The notes: generated by a model not told the origin, from the letters alone. A stretch of 64,000 nt of DNA from Actinomadura sp. HBU206391 (GCF_014323665.1 NZ_JABVEB010000010.1:27549-91548), one strand, 5' to 3'. Counted from the first letter of the stretch, positions 26,581-36,557 are shown. Made by a program: numbers and translations.

Positions 26581-27831
26581 GTGCGAGTTCTCCTCCTAGG
26601 ATCCGGCGGTCGCGAGCACGCCATCGCCCGCGCCCTGCGTCTCGATCCCGCAGTCACCGCCCTGCACTGCGCTCCCGGCAACGCCGGCACCGCCGACATA
26701 GCCGACAACCACGTACTCGATCCGACCGATCCGGTCGCGGTCGTCGAACTGGCCAGGCGGATCCGCCCCGAACTCGTCGTGATCGGCCCCGAGGCGGTGC
26801 TGGTCGCCGGGGTCGCCGACGCGGTCCGCCAGGCCGGGATCCCGTGCTTCGGGCCCGACGCGGCGGCCGCGAAGATCGAGGGGTCCAAGGCGTTCGCGAA
26901 AGAGATCATGGAGGCGGCCGGCGTCCCGACGGCCGCGGCCCGGGTCTGCGAGTCCGGTGACGAGGTGAGCGCCGCCCTCGACCTGTTCGGCCCGCCCTAC
27001 GTGGTCAAGGACGACGGGCTCGCGGCCGGCAAGGGCGTCGTGGTCACCGAGGACCGGGCCGCCGCCGAAGAGCACGCCGCCGCGTGCGGACGCGTGGTCA
27101 TCGAGGAGTACCTCGAAGGTCCCGAGATCTCGATCTTCGCACTCAGCGACGGCACGCACACCGTGCCGATGCTGCCCGCGCAGGATTACAAGCGCGCCTA
27201 CGACGAAGACCGGGGTCCGAACACCGGCGGGATGGGCGCCTACACGCCGCTGCCATGGGCGCCGGCCAGCCTCGTCGACGAGGTGATGTCCACGGTCGTG
27301 CAGCCCGTGATCGACGAGTTGCGTCGCCTTAAGACGCCGTACGTGGGCGTGCTGTACGCGGGACTCGCCCTCACACCGGCGGGCGTCCGCGTGGTGGAGT
27401 TCAACGCGCGGTTCGGTGACCCGGAGATCCAGGTCGTCCTCGACCGGCTGGCCACCCCGTTCGGCACCCTGCTGCAGACCTGCGCGATCGGCGGCCTGCA
27501 GGAGGGCTTGCGGCTGGAGTGGACTCCGGGAGCGGCGGTCAACGTCGTCGTCGCCGCGGAGAACTACCCAGCGGATCCGGTGAAGGGCGACGTCATCGCC
27601 GGAATCGAAGAGGCCGACGCCGTGCCGGACGCCTACGTTCTGCACGCGGGCACCACGTACTCGGACCGGCTGCTGGTCGCCGCCGGCGGCCGGGTCCTCA
27701 ACGTCATCGGCACCGGCCCCGACCTCGCGGCCGCCCGCGCGACCGCGTACGAGGCGGTCGACAAGATCCGCATGCGCGGCATGCGCTACCGCACCGATAT
27801 CGCGGCGAAGGCGGCGGCGACGCCGTCCTGA
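26581..27831 (+). CDS. purD: Phosphoribosylamine--glycine ligase (GAR synthetase)
   Basis: 416 aa from GTG 26581. The ATP-grasp enzyme shows LLGSGGREHAIA at the N-terminus, PYVVKDDGLAAGKGVVV, DYKRAYDEDRGPNTGGMGAYTP (family signature) and VEFNARFGDPE for metal binding. It ligates glycine to 5-phosphoribosylamine, the second step of purine synthesis. A single-domain protein of normal length. LtrA and purB follow on the same strand. Confidence 0.96.
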   Translation: MRVLLLGSGGREHAIARALRLDPAVTALHCAPGNAGTADIADNHVLDPTDPVAVVELARRIRPELVVIGPEAVLVAGVADAVRQAGIPCFGPDAAAAKIEGSKAFAKEIMEAAGVPTAAARVCESGDEVSAALDLFGPPYVVKDDGLAAGKGVVVTEDRAAAEEHAAACGRVVIEEYLEGPEISIFALSDGTHTVPMLPAQDYKRAYDEDRGPNTGGMGAYTPLPWAPASLVDEVMSTVVQPVIDELRRLKTPYVGVLYAGLALTPAGVRVVEFNARFGDPEIQVVLDRLATPFGTLLQTCAIGGLQEGLRLEWTPGAAVNVVVAAENYPADPVKGDVIAGIEEADAVPDAYVLHAGTTYSDRLLVAAGGRVLNVIGTGPDLAAARATAYEAVDKIRMRGMRYRTDIAAKAAATPS

Positions 27832-27927
27832 CCGTGTCACCCCTCGGCTGACACCCCCCTCAGCCGACACCACGTCACGCAGCACCGCTCACGACACCGC
27901 TGATCGTGGGCGAGATGGAAGGCCGCC

Positions 27928-29091
27928 ATGATCTCCCCCACCCGGCCGGTCGAGGACGTTTATCGCGTCACGACCCTGGAGCTCTTCTTCGATCTCGTCT
28001 TCGTCTTCGCCGTCACCCAGCTCACCGGCGTGCTGGCCGACGAACTGTCACCGCTCGGCGTGCTGCAGGTCGTCGCCATGTTCGGGGTGATGTGGTGGAT
28101 CTACGGCGGCTACGCCTGGCTCACCAACACCCTCACCCCGACCACCACGACCAGGCGCCTGCTCCTGCTGACCGGCATGGCCGGGTTCCTGATCATGGCG
28201 CTGGCCACGCCCGGCGCCTTCAAGGACACCGGTGTGGCGTGGGGGATCGGTTACCTCATCGTGGTGCTGGTCCACGCCGGCCTCTACGTACAGGGCAACT
28301 CGAACATCCTGCGGGTGCTCCCCGCCAACCTGCTCGCCGCGGCGCTCATCATCATCGCCGGGCTGCTGGACGGGGCGGCGGTCCGCGTCCTGTGGATCGC
28401 CGCGCTGCTCATCCCGATCGCGATGCCGTACATCGTGCCGGCCGGCGGCCGCTTCCTCATCCAGCCGACCCACATCGTCGAGCGGCACGGACTGCTCGTG
28501 ATCATCACGCTGGGCGAGACGATCATGGCGATCGGGATCGGCGCCGAAGGCCTGACCGTCGACGCCGAGCTGGCCATGGCGGCGGTGCTCATCCTCGCCC
28601 TCGTGGCCGGCCTGTGGTGGGTCTACTTCGACCGCGACGACGAACGCGCCGAAGAGACGCTGAGCGCCGTGGACGACGGCACCCGGACGCAGCTCACCAT
28701 GTTCGGCTACTTCTACGCGCACATCCCCATCGTGGTCGGTGTCATCGTCATGGCGGCCGGCGTGAAGAAGGCCGTCGGGCACGCCTGGGAGCCGCTGCAC
28801 GGCGGCCCGGCCATCGCCCTCGCGAGCGGCGTGGCCCTCTACCTCGCCGGCCAGGTGCTGTTCCGCCGGATCATGCGCATCGGCCCGTCCCGCATCCGGA
28901 CCGCCGCCGTTCCGGTCGCCCTCGCCACCATCCCGATCGGTCTGTGGACGGCCGCGGCCGAGCTGGTGGCTCTCACGGTCGTGGTCGCCGCCACCCTGGT
29001 CGCGGAACGCCTCGCCGCCACCCGTGCGGCGACCGCCGAAGCCAGGGGTGTACGGCGGGACGACTCCGACCTGCGAGAATCGGGAGCGTGA
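27928..29091 (+). CDS. Low temperature requirement protein A (LtrA) family membrane protein
   Basis: 387 aa. The N-terminal TLELFFDLVFVFAVTQLT is the LtrA hallmark, and ERHGLLVIITLGETIMAIG is its second signature. About ten to twelve hydrophobic helices run through the sequence. LtrA is a conserved membrane family of unknown transport role. The stop codon overlaps the purB start (GTGA), so the two are translationally coupled although no functional link is known. Confidence 0.88.
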   Translation: MISPTRPVEDVYRVTTLELFFDLVFVFAVTQLTGVLADELSPLGVLQVVAMFGVMWWIYGGYAWLTNTLTPTTTTRRLLLLTGMAGFLIMALATPGAFKDTGVAWGIGYLIVVLVHAGLYVQGNSNILRVLPANLLAAALIIIAGLLDGAAVRVLWIAALLIPIAMPYIVPAGGRFLIQPTHIVERHGLLVIITLGETIMAIGIGAEGLTVDAELAMAAVLILALVAGLWWVYFDRDDERAEETLSAVDDGTRTQLTMFGYFYAHIPIVVGVIVMAAGVKKAVGHAWEPLHGGPAIALASGVALYLAGQVLFRRIMRIGPSRIRTAAVPVALATIPIGLWTAAAELVALTVVVAATLVAERLAATRAATAEARGVRRDDSDLRESGA

Positions 29092-30398
29092 TTGATCGGT
29101 ACACCCTCCCTGAGATGGGCCGCGTCTGGAGTGACGCGCACAAATACGAGCTGTGGTGCCAGGTCGAGACCCTGGTGGTCGAGGCACACGCGGAGGCCGG
29201 CACGATCCCGGCCGACGTCGTGGAGCCCGTCCGCAAGGCCCCTCCGCCCACGCCCGAGCGGGTCGACGAGATCGAGGCCGTCACCCAGCACGATGTGATC
29301 GCGTTCCTGAGCGCGTGGGCGGACAACACCGAGCCACGCGAGGCCGCGGCGTACGTCCACTTCGGCATGACCTCGTCGGACCTGCTCGACACGGCGCTGG
29401 CGGTGCAGTTGGTCGAGGCGACCGACATCCTCCTGGCCAAGGCCGACGCCCTGGTGGCGGCGCTGCGCGATCACGCCCTGGAGCACCGCGGCACCCTGCG
29501 GGTCGGCCGTACGCACGGCATCCACGGTGAGCCGGACGTGTGGGGGCACCGGGTCGCCGACTTCGCGTTCGCGATGGCGCGGTCGCGTGACCGGCTCAGG
29601 CGGGCGCGCGAGGCCGTCGGCGTCATGGCCATCTCGGGCTCGGTCGGCACGTACTCGAACATCGACCCCGCGGTGGAGCGGCACGTCGCGCGCGAGCTGG
29701 GGCTCAAGGCGGCCGACGTGTCCACCCAGGTCGTCATCCGCGACGGCATGAGCGAGTGGGTCGGCGCCCTGGCCATCATGGCGACGGTCTGCGAGGCCAT
29801 CGCGCTCGAGGTGCGGCACGGCCAGCGCACCGAGGTGCGCGAGTTGTGGGAGCCGTTCGGCAAGGGCCAGAAGGGCTCGTCTGCCATGCCGCACAAGAAG
29901 AACCCGATCCTGTCCGAGCGGATCTGCGGCCTCGCGCGCGTCGTACGAGGTCAGATCGTGCCGGTCATGGAGGGCATCCCGCTCTGGCACGAGCGCGACA
30001 TCTCACACTCCAGCGTCGAGCGAGTGGCGCTGCCGGACGCCTCGGTCACCACGGACTACCTGCTGCACCTCACCACCCGGCTGGTCTCCGGTCTCGTCGT
30101 CGACGCCGACCGGATGCGGGCGAACCTGGACTCGACCGGAGGCCTGATCTACACCTCCACCGTGCTGCTGGAGCTGGTCGAGGCCGGCATGTCGCGCGAC
30201 GACCAGGCCTATCCCCTCGTGCAGAAGGCGGCGATGGAGACCTGGCGAACCGGCGTGCCGTTCCGCGAGACGCTGCGCGAGCACGCCGCACAGGCGGGCC
30301 AGACGCTGGACGAGGCGCGGCTCGACGAGGTGTGCCGTCCGGAGCGTTTCGTCGAACGGCTCGGCCCGGTCTTCGACCGCCTCAGCGCCCTGCGCTGA
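29088..30398 (+). CDS. purB: Adenylosuccinate lyase
   Basis: 436 aa from GTG 29088, overlapping the LtrA stop by four bases. YTLPEMGRVWSDAHKY opens the protein, and HFGMTSSDLLDTALA, VGRTHGIHGEPDVWG and the fumarase/aspartase signature GSSAMPHKKNPILSE are present. It cleaves SAICAR and adenylosuccinate, releasing fumarate. Homotetrameric cytosolic enzyme. With purD and purA nearby it forms a purine group. Confidence 0.96.
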   Translation: MIDRYTLPEMGRVWSDAHKYELWCQVETLVVEAHAEAGTIPADVVEPVRKAPPPTPERVDEIEAVTQHDVIAFLSAWADNTEPREAAAYVHFGMTSSDLLDTALAVQLVEATDILLAKADALVAALRDHALEHRGTLRVGRTHGIHGEPDVWGHRVADFAFAMARSRDRLRRAREAVGVMAISGSVGTYSNIDPAVERHVARELGLKAADVSTQVVIRDGMSEWVGALAIMATVCEAIALEVRHGQRTEVRELWEPFGKGQKGSSAMPHKKNPILSERICGLARVVRGQIVPVMEGIPLWHERDISHSSVERVALPDASVTTDYLLHLTTRLVSGLVVDADRMRANLDSTGGLIYTSTVLLELVEAGMSRDDQAYPLVQKAAMETWRTGVPFRETLREHAAQAGQTLDEARLDEVCRPERFVERLGPVFDRLSALR

Positions 30399-30410
30399 GT
30401 GCTGGGCGGT

Positions 30411-31463
30411 TCAGCCCACCACCTCACCGGTCTCGTTGCCGCGACCGTCCCTCATGACGGACGGCTCGATCTCGATGACCAGGCCGGGCATTGAGGGGAC
30501 GGGATAGCGACCGGCCTGGGAGCGCAGCGCCCCGATCAGATCGTCGGCCGCGGCCGCCGGGACGCTGACCTCGAGGATCTCGTCGTCGACGGGCTCGACC
30601 GCGAACCGCTCACCGGGCACGAAGCGGACCGCGCTGTTGTCGCTGTGAACGACCAGTGTGCCGCCGCGCGGCAGCCGGGCGGCCAGCTCCCTGCCGATGT
30701 TCGGCGCCGGCAGCGCGCCGAAGCGCAGCGTGGCCGCGCCGCCGGGGCAGTCGTCCAGGGTCCAGTCGGCGACGGCCACGAGCAGCATGTTGCCGGCGGG
30801 CCCGTCGCGCTCGGTGCCGGCCCGCACCGCCGCGGCGATGTCCGGATCCGACAGCAGCGAGTCGCGGTCGAGGTCGGTGACGCACAGCGGCATCCGCGGC
30901 CCGAGCGTCTCGACCAGCTGGGCCGACCCCCAGCCGCGCGCGGCCTCGTACTCGTCGAGGGTCAGGCCGACGACCTGCAGGAACTGCAACTTCCCGTGCA
31001 CGGTGGAGATCTCACCGAGCTCGGGGTCGAGAACGAACGTGATCGCCTGGATCGCCGAATCCGGTCGCTCGGCGGCGATCGGCCCGTTGGCCTTCATCGT
31101 GTGGCCCGCTTCGAACCAGTTCCCGGACTGGAAGACGTACCTGGCGAGGTTCTGCAGGAAGTTCGCCGCCCATACCGGCGGCTCGGTCTCGGATGGCCGG
31201 CGGGCAAGACGGAAGGTGAACTCGAAGCCCCAGCCGGACTCGTCGGCGTTGTCCGATTCCTTCTCGTACAGCTCGGACATGCCGTAGCCGATGAAGTGCC
31301 AGTGCGGCACCGGCTCGGTACGCGGATAGGCGCTGATCCCGTCGAGCGGGTCCGGCCCGCCGAGCGCCCACTTGTGCAGCGTCCCCCAGTGCATGGGCTC
31401 GGCGTCGCCGTAGATCCGCTGGAGCGTGGTGTCGATCGCCGCCCAGCCCGCCGCCTCAGTCAT
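30411..31463 (-). CDS. Suppressor-of-fused (SUFU) domain protein
   Basis: 350 aa. The N-terminal half carries the bacterial SUFU pattern: HWGTLHKWALGGPDPLDG, PHWHFIGYGMSELYEKESDN and GWGFEFTFRLAR, then WAANFLQNLARYVFQSG. The C-terminal half is not recognised. Bacterial SUFU-domain proteins are widespread and often linked to toxin-immunity or unknown roles; no toxin is adjacent here. It is convergent with purB, 12 bp apart. Confidence 0.8.
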   Translation of the reverse strand: MTEAAGWAAIDTTLQRIYGDAEPMHWGTLHKWALGGPDPLDGISAYPRTEPVPHWHFIGYGMSELYEKESDNADESGWGFEFTFRLARRPSETEPPVWAANFLQNLARYVFQSGNWFEAGHTMKANGPIAAERPDSAIQAITFVLDPELGEISTVHGKLQFLQVVGLTLDEYEAARGWGSAQLVETLGPRMPLCVTDLDRDSLLSDPDIAAAVRAGTERDGPAGNMLLVAVADWTLDDCPGGAATLRFGALPAPNIGRELAARLPRGGTLVVHSDNSAVRFVPGERFAVEPVDDEILEVSVPAAAADDLIGALRSQAGRYPVPSMPGLVIEIEPSVMRDGRGNETGEVVG

Positions 31464-31736
31464 CGTGCCGGCCGCCGCATCGCCCGTTGGCCAGGGTGTT
31501 TCCCGAATCGCTCATGCCCGGAGAACTTAGTAGACCCCTCACGAACCTTTGGTCGGAAATCCGGATCTAAATGACCAAGTTGTCCTCATGACGGGACGAG
31601 CCGGTCAACCCAGAGGTCACCCGGTGCGATACTGGTGATCGCGCGTGCCTCGGCGCGCCTGGCACTCATGACCCGCCGACCTGCTCGGGCGGGCAGATAG
31701 TCCGGAAAACCCGCATCTTAAGGAGTACAGGCGGAT

Positions 31737-33026
31737 ATGAGCATGGGCCACGAGGTTCGTTATCGCGTGCGTGGGGGCCGCCAGCTGCGCGGCACAGTCT
31801 TCGTCCAGGGCGCCAAGAACGCCGTACTGCCGATGATCGGCGTATCGCTGCTCGCGGCGAAGGGCCGCACGGTGCTGCGGAACGTTCCGATCATCGAGGA
31901 CGTGCGGCGGGCGGTCGAGCTGGCCCAGGCCATCGGCGCCAAGGCCGAGCTGCACGAGGCCGAGCGCACCCTGGTCATCGACGCCTCCACACTGAGCAGT
32001 CCGGTGCTGCCGGCCGAGATCGCCTCGCGCTTTCGCGGCTCGTTCCTGTTCGTCCCGGCACTGCTGCACCGGCTCGGCGAGGCGGTCATCGAAGGCGTCG
32101 GCGGCTGCAATCTGGGCAGCCGCAACCTGGACTTCCACTACAACGGCTTCAAGCGGATGGGCGCCACCGTCACCGAGCAGGTGAGCGGCGAAGAGGGCTC
32201 CATCCACATCAAGGCGGGCGAGCTGCGCGGCGGCACCCTCTACCTCGACACCCCCTCGCACACGGGCACCGAGAACCTGCTGATGGCGGCGGCGCTCGGC
32301 AAGGGCACCACCCTCATCAAGAACTGCGCGCTCGAGCCCGAGGTGCTCGACGTCATCGAGCTGATGAGCCGGATGGGCGCCAAGATCAAGGGCGGCGGCA
32401 CCGGATTCATCACCGTGGAGGGCGTCGACGAGCTCACCGCGGTCGAGCACACCGTCATGCCCGACCGGATCGACGCGGGCGTGTTCGTCATGGCCGCCGC
32501 CATCACGGGCGGCGAGATCAGCCTGGTCGGCGCATCGCTCGAGCACCTCGGCGTCGCCGCCGACAAGCTCGAGCAGATGGGCGTGGAGTTCGCCCAGCAC
32601 GGCGCGGTGCTCCAGGTCCGGCGCAAGCGACCGCTGCGGCCCATCAACGTCGTCACCGACGAGTACCCGGGCTTCGCGACGGACCTGCAGTCGCCCATCA
32701 TGGCCGTTTCGTGCCTCGCCGACGGCCCGAGTTACATCTACGAGCGCATCTTCGACGGCCGGTTCAAGCTGGCCGAAGAACTGACCAAGATGGGCGCCGA
32801 CATCGACGTGGACGGCAACCGGGCGAAGGTGCACGGCGGCGCCTCGCTGACCGGCGCCGAGGTCGTCGCCCATGACCTGCGTACGGGCAGCGCCCTGGTC
32901 CTGGCCGGGCTGGCCGCGCAGGGGGAGACGACGATAACCTCCGCGTACTACCTCGACCGGGGTCACGCGCACATCGCCGAGCGGCTCTCGATGCTCGGTG
33001 CCGATATCGAACGCGAGGTCGTCTGA
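31737..33026 (+). CDS. murA: UDP-N-acetylglucosamine 1-carboxyvinyltransferase, divergent
   Basis: 429 aa from ATG 31737 with AAGGAG upstream. VQGAKNAVLPMIG supplies the Lys/Asn pair (K27, N28), GVGGCNLGSRNLDFH the catalytic Cys (C124), DEYPGFATDLQSP the Asp, and RTGSALVLAGLAAQGET the distal Arg. The loop reads GGCNLGSR rather than the usual GGCAIGxRP, and SRFRGSFLFVPALLHRLG departs from the standard segment, so this may be a second, specialised MurA. It transfers enolpyruvate to UDP-GlcNAc, the committed step of peptidoglycan synthesis. Confidence 0.88.
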   Translation: MSMGHEVRYRVRGGRQLRGTVFVQGAKNAVLPMIGVSLLAAKGRTVLRNVPIIEDVRRAVELAQAIGAKAELHEAERTLVIDASTLSSPVLPAEIASRFRGSFLFVPALLHRLGEAVIEGVGGCNLGSRNLDFHYNGFKRMGATVTEQVSGEEGSIHIKAGELRGGTLYLDTPSHTGTENLLMAAALGKGTTLIKNCALEPEVLDVIELMSRMGAKIKGGGTGFITVEGVDELTAVEHTVMPDRIDAGVFVMAAAITGGEISLVGASLEHLGVAADKLEQMGVEFAQHGAVLQVRRKRPLRPINVVTDEYPGFATDLQSPIMAVSCLADGPSYIYERIFDGRFKLAEELTKMGADIDVDGNRAKVHGGASLTGAEVVAHDLRTGSALVLAGLAAQGETTITSAYYLDRGHAHIAERLSMLGADIEREVV

Positions 33027-33050
33027 CCTCTCTGACCTGACCGAAAGGCT

Positions 33051-33087
33051 CGGGCCGTAATGGGTGGATCGACCCCATGACGGCCCG
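33051..33087 (+). terminator. Hairpin downstream of murA
   Basis: Arms CGGGCCGT-A-ATGGG and CCCAT-G-ACGGCCCG pair with one mismatch around a nine-base loop, 24 bp after the murA stop. Confidence 0.65.
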
Positions 33088-33401
33088 ATGTCCTGAGGTG
33101 GGCCCTTGCGCGCCTTTTGTCGTACCGGTTTGATCCAGGGGTGACTTCGGACAGGCTAAGACACCAGATCGTGACTGGCCGGATGGTGACAAATTACTGG
33201 CTTAGGGCTCCCATAGGTTAGTTTTTTGCCGCACTCTTGATTCGGTTTCGCGTCGGGGCGTCACGTCTAGTGGTCCTGATCCGATCTGCCCGATGAGAAA
33301 CGAATCGCACGGGAACTGCGGTGCTTGGCCAGAAGGCAGGGGCAACGAGCCATGAGTCAACCGTTGGGCAGAGCCTACGCTCACGCGGAAAGCGAGCTCC
33401 C
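33088..33401. other. Intergenic region before the GGDEF-like regulator
   Basis: Somewhat AT-richer stretch with a T-run (GTTTTTTGCCGC near 33221). It should hold the regulator's promoter. No gene or further clear structure seen. Confidence 0.4.
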
Positions 33402-34730
33402 ATGACGGGGCCGAGGTCGGGGTCAGTGGGCCCCGACCTGACCATCGGCGTCGTGGGGCCGCACGACCTCGTCGAGCGGGTCATGCTCATGGGCCATGGC
33501 CCGACGCCGGTGCCGAGCCGGCTGGTGGCGGCGGCCTACCGAGACGAGCAGGAGGCCGCGGACAAGGTCGTGCGCCTGGGGACCGGCGTCGACGTCTGCC
33601 TGTTCGCCAGCCCGGTGCCGTACGACTTCGCCCGCAAGGCCGGCGTGCTCACCATGCCCGCGACCTACGTCCCCCTCAACGGTGCGGCTCTGCAGGGCGC
33701 GCTCCTGCGGGCGGCGCTGGACGACCGGTTCGACCCCTCCAAGGTGAGCATCGACGTACTCGGCCGCGCCGAGGTCGAAGAGGCCTACAGCGAGATCGAC
33801 CTGGGCACCGAGCACGTGCACCTGCGCGAGGAGGCGGCCGGGCCGGGCACCCTCGCCGCCTTCCACGAACGGCTCTGGCGCCGCGGCGCCACGACGGTCG
33901 CGATGACCTGTGTGCACGCGACCGCCGAACGCATGGAGCTCGGCGGGGTGCCGACCATCCGGGTGCGCCCCACCGGTGCCGCCATCCGCAGCGCGCTGCA
34001 GACCGCGGCGCTGCTCGGCGCGCACCACCGGCTGGAGGAGTCACAGCTCGTCGTCGTGCTCGTCGACGTGCCCACGTTGCGCGAGACCCCGCGCAGAGTC
34101 ACCCCGCGCTACTGGCGGGACGAGCTCAAGCTGGCGCTGCACCGGGTGCTGCTGCAGGAGGCGCACCGGATGAGCGCCTCGGTGTGGCCCTTGGACGATC
34201 ACAGCTATCTGATCATCGCGACCCGCGGTTCCGTCGCCGGCACCACCGACGGGTTCCGTACGCCGCCGTTCGTCGAGCGCGTGCGCGACGAACTCGGCCT
34301 GGCCATCGAGGTCGGGATCGGCATGGGCCGCACGGCCCAGGAGGCCGAGACCCATGCCCGGGCCGCCCTGGCCAGGGCGCAGACATCCCAGCGGGCCCAG
34401 GGCTTCGCACTCGACCGCGACGGCCGTGCGCTTGTGCCCGCCCCGCGCACGCCGCCACGCACCCAACCGCAGATCAAGCCCAAGGGACTGGAGATCCTGG
34501 CCAGGCTCGCCGACCGACTCGGCGACCAGGACCAACCGCTCATCGTCGACGCCGAGAACGCCGGGAAGATGCTCGGCGTGACACCGCGCACGGCCCGCCG
34601 GCTGCTGCGCACATTGGTCGAAGAGGGGCTCGCCTGGCCGCTCCCGCCCAACCGGACGCCACAGCCGGGCCGCCCGCGGCAGCTCTACCGGCTGATCGTC
34701 GAGAAGCTGGGCCCCAAGACGACCACCTGA
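33402..34730 (+). CDS. Putative regulator with degenerate GGDEF-like and winged-helix domains
   Basis: 442 aa from ATG 33402; a GTG at 33321 would add 27 residues. Residues about 10-230 form an unrecognised N-terminal domain (LTIGVVGPHDLVERVMLMG, TYVPLNGAALQGALLRAAL). Residues about 260-350 look like a degenerate nucleotide-cyclase fold (DDHSYLIIATRG, ELGLAIEVGIGMGRTAQEAE) lacking a GGDEF active-site motif. The C-terminal about 80 residues form a winged helix (AGKMLGVTPRTARRLLRTLVEEGLA). It is likely a ligand-sensing DNA-binding protein; target unknown. Confidence 0.6.
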   Translation: MTGPRSGSVGPDLTIGVVGPHDLVERVMLMGHGPTPVPSRLVAAAYRDEQEAADKVVRLGTGVDVCLFASPVPYDFARKAGVLTMPATYVPLNGAALQGALLRAALDDRFDPSKVSIDVLGRAEVEEAYSEIDLGTEHVHLREEAAGPGTLAAFHERLWRRGATTVAMTCVHATAERMELGGVPTIRVRPTGAAIRSALQTAALLGAHHRLEESQLVVVLVDVPTLRETPRRVTPRYWRDELKLALHRVLLQEAHRMSASVWPLDDHSYLIIATRGSVAGTTDGFRTPPFVERVRDELGLAIEVGIGMGRTAQEAETHARAALARAQTSQRAQGFALDRDGRALVPAPRTPPRTQPQIKPKGLEILARLADRLGDQDQPLIVDAENAGKMLGVTPRTARRLLRTLVEEGLAWPLPPNRTPQPGRPRQLYRLIVEKLGPKTTT

Positions 34731-34814
34731 CGTCACTCTTGTTGAAGCGAACAACTTTTGAAACTTCAGCAACTTCGTCAACCACCACGAAATGTCGTGC
34801 GTCTGACTCAATGT

Positions 34815-34833
34815 GGTTCGTTTTTCACGAACC
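34815..34833. terminator. Short hairpin upstream of the kinase gene
   Basis: GGTTCGT and ACGAACC arms around a TTTTC loop. It could end the upstream transcript or be an operator of the kinase operon. Confidence 0.4.
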
Positions 34834-34925
34834 GTCGAGCATGTGAGTTCTCTCGGCTATAGCGTCGGCAGCCATCTCGTAAGCGGTCCGGCGATACGGC
34901 GGGTGACCAGGAGAAAGGGGACCAA

Positions 34926-36557
34926 ATGTCCCTTGAATGGACGGTTTCCGGTTATACGAACGTGCGAGAGCTGGGAGAAGGCTCCGCCGGCCGGGTCATG
35001 CTCGCGGTGCACAGCGAAACGGACACGCCAGTAGCGATCAAGTACCTGTCCGCCCGGCTGTACAACGACACGGAGTTCACCGAGCGGTTCCGCGACGAGG
35101 CGCGACTGCTCTCCGAGATCGACGACCCCAATCTGGTCCGATTCTTCGAGTACGTCGAGACCCGTTACGGCGCCGCGATCGTGATGGAGCTGATCAACGG
35201 CATCAGCCTCGCAGACCTGATCAAGGCCGAGGGCGAGACCGGGCCGGAGGCCGCCCTCCTCGTGCTCAAGGGCTCGCTGCTGGGGCTCAACGCCGCGCAC
35301 CTCGCCGGCGTGGTGCACCGGGACTTCAAGCCCGGCAACGTGCTCGTGCGCGGCGACGGCGTCAGCAAGCTCGCCGACTTCGGCATCGCCGTCCGGGCCG
35401 GCGAGAACGTACCGGCGGCCGGCACGCCCGCCTACATGGCACCGGAGCAGTGGCGCGGCGTCCCGGTGTCACCGGCCACCGACGTCTACGCCGCCACGGC
35501 CGTGTTCTACGAGTGCCTCACCGGAGAACGTCCCTTCCCGGCCAAGACGCTGCCCCAGCTCGCGGTCGCGCACCGCAACGCGCCGATCCCGGTCGACCAC
35601 GTGCCGCAACCGCTCCGCGATCTGGTGTTGCAGGGGATGGCGAAGGACCCCGCCGACCGGCCGGCCTCCGCAGCGGAATTCCTCGGCCGGCTCGAGGCGA
35701 TCGCCCTCGCCGAGTACGGCACCGAGTGGGAGGAGGAGGGTCGTAACCGCCTCGCCGAGCGGGCGGCGATCCTCGCCCTGCGCCTGCCCTCCTCTGGAAA
35801 AGAGGGCCAGGGCGCGACCGCGCTCGCCGTGACCGAGCTGGGCACGATGGCCCGGATCGGGCAGAAGGTCATGCGCCGCGGCCTGGTGGCCACCACCGCG
35901 GCCGTGGTCGCGGTCGTCTTGGTCGGCAGCAGCGTGGCCGTCTACGCCGCCAACCGCGGCGACGGCAAGCCCAAGAAGCCGCCGCTCGCCGGCCCATCGG
36001 TGCCTGGCGACCCCTCCGCCGGCCCGTCGGTGGACCCGTCCGGCGACCCGAGCACAGAGCCCTCGCCATCACCGACCGACACGTCGCCGAGCCCGGCCGT
36101 GCCCGTGCTCGACGACACCACGCCGGCGGACGGCGGCGACCCGGCCGGGCCCGCACCGGGCGGTGGGCCGGCGCCGCGGATCGAGCCGGGCCGACCGGTC
36201 ATCGTCGACGACGACGACGACCCACCGTCGGAGGAGCCACCGGCGACGAAGGCGACCAACGTCGCCATCAACTCGTGGAGCCGTGGAGAGTCGCGGACCA
36301 CGGGAACCGTCTCGTTCACTGTCGAGGCCAGTGGCACCGGGTCGATCACGATTACAGTCTCGTACTCCTCCGGCCAGACACACACGTTCACTCGCGAGGG
36401 CTCGACTAAGTACGAACTCACCGATTCAGGGACCTTCGAGTCGAGCTGTGAGGACTGGACGGTCACCGTGAGCTCGGGCGGGGTGACGGGCTCCCAAACG
36501 CTCAAGGGCAACTGCACGAACGAGACGCCGACCAAGGAGACGAGGCGACTTTCGTGA
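34926..36557 (+). CDS. Transmembrane serine/threonine protein kinase (PknB-like)
   Basis: 543 aa from ATG 34926 with AGGAGAAAGGGG upstream. Kinase residues 10-265: LGEGSAGRV loop, K39, catalytic HRDFKPGNVL (D133), DFG 151-153, MAPEQW. One transmembrane helix at about 320-342, then a Pro/Ser/Asp-rich stalk (to about 440, including an acidic DDDDD run) and an Ig-like extracellular domain with Cys near the end. It would sense an extracellular cue and phosphorylate cytosolic targets. The stop overlaps the next gene, whose product also has an ectodomain. Confidence 0.92.
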   Translation: MSLEWTVSGYTNVRELGEGSAGRVMLAVHSETDTPVAIKYLSARLYNDTEFTERFRDEARLLSEIDDPNLVRFFEYVETRYGAAIVMELINGISLADLIKAEGETGPEAALLVLKGSLLGLNAAHLAGVVHRDFKPGNVLVRGDGVSKLADFGIAVRAGENVPAAGTPAYMAPEQWRGVPVSPATDVYAATAVFYECLTGERPFPAKTLPQLAVAHRNAPIPVDHVPQPLRDLVLQGMAKDPADRPASAAEFLGRLEAIALAEYGTEWEEEGRNRLAERAAILALRLPSSGKEGQGATALAVTELGTMARIGQKVMRRGLVATTAAVVAVVLVGSSVAVYAANRGDGKPKKPPLAGPSVPGDPSAGPSVDPSGDPSTEPSPSPTDTSPSPAVPVLDDTTPADGGDPAGPAPGGGPAPRIEPGRPVIVDDDDDPPSEEPPATKATNVAINSWSRGESRTTGTVSFTVEASGTGSITITVSYSSGQTHTFTREGSTKYELTDSGTFESSCEDWTVTVSSGGVTGSQTLKGNCTNETPTKETRRLS

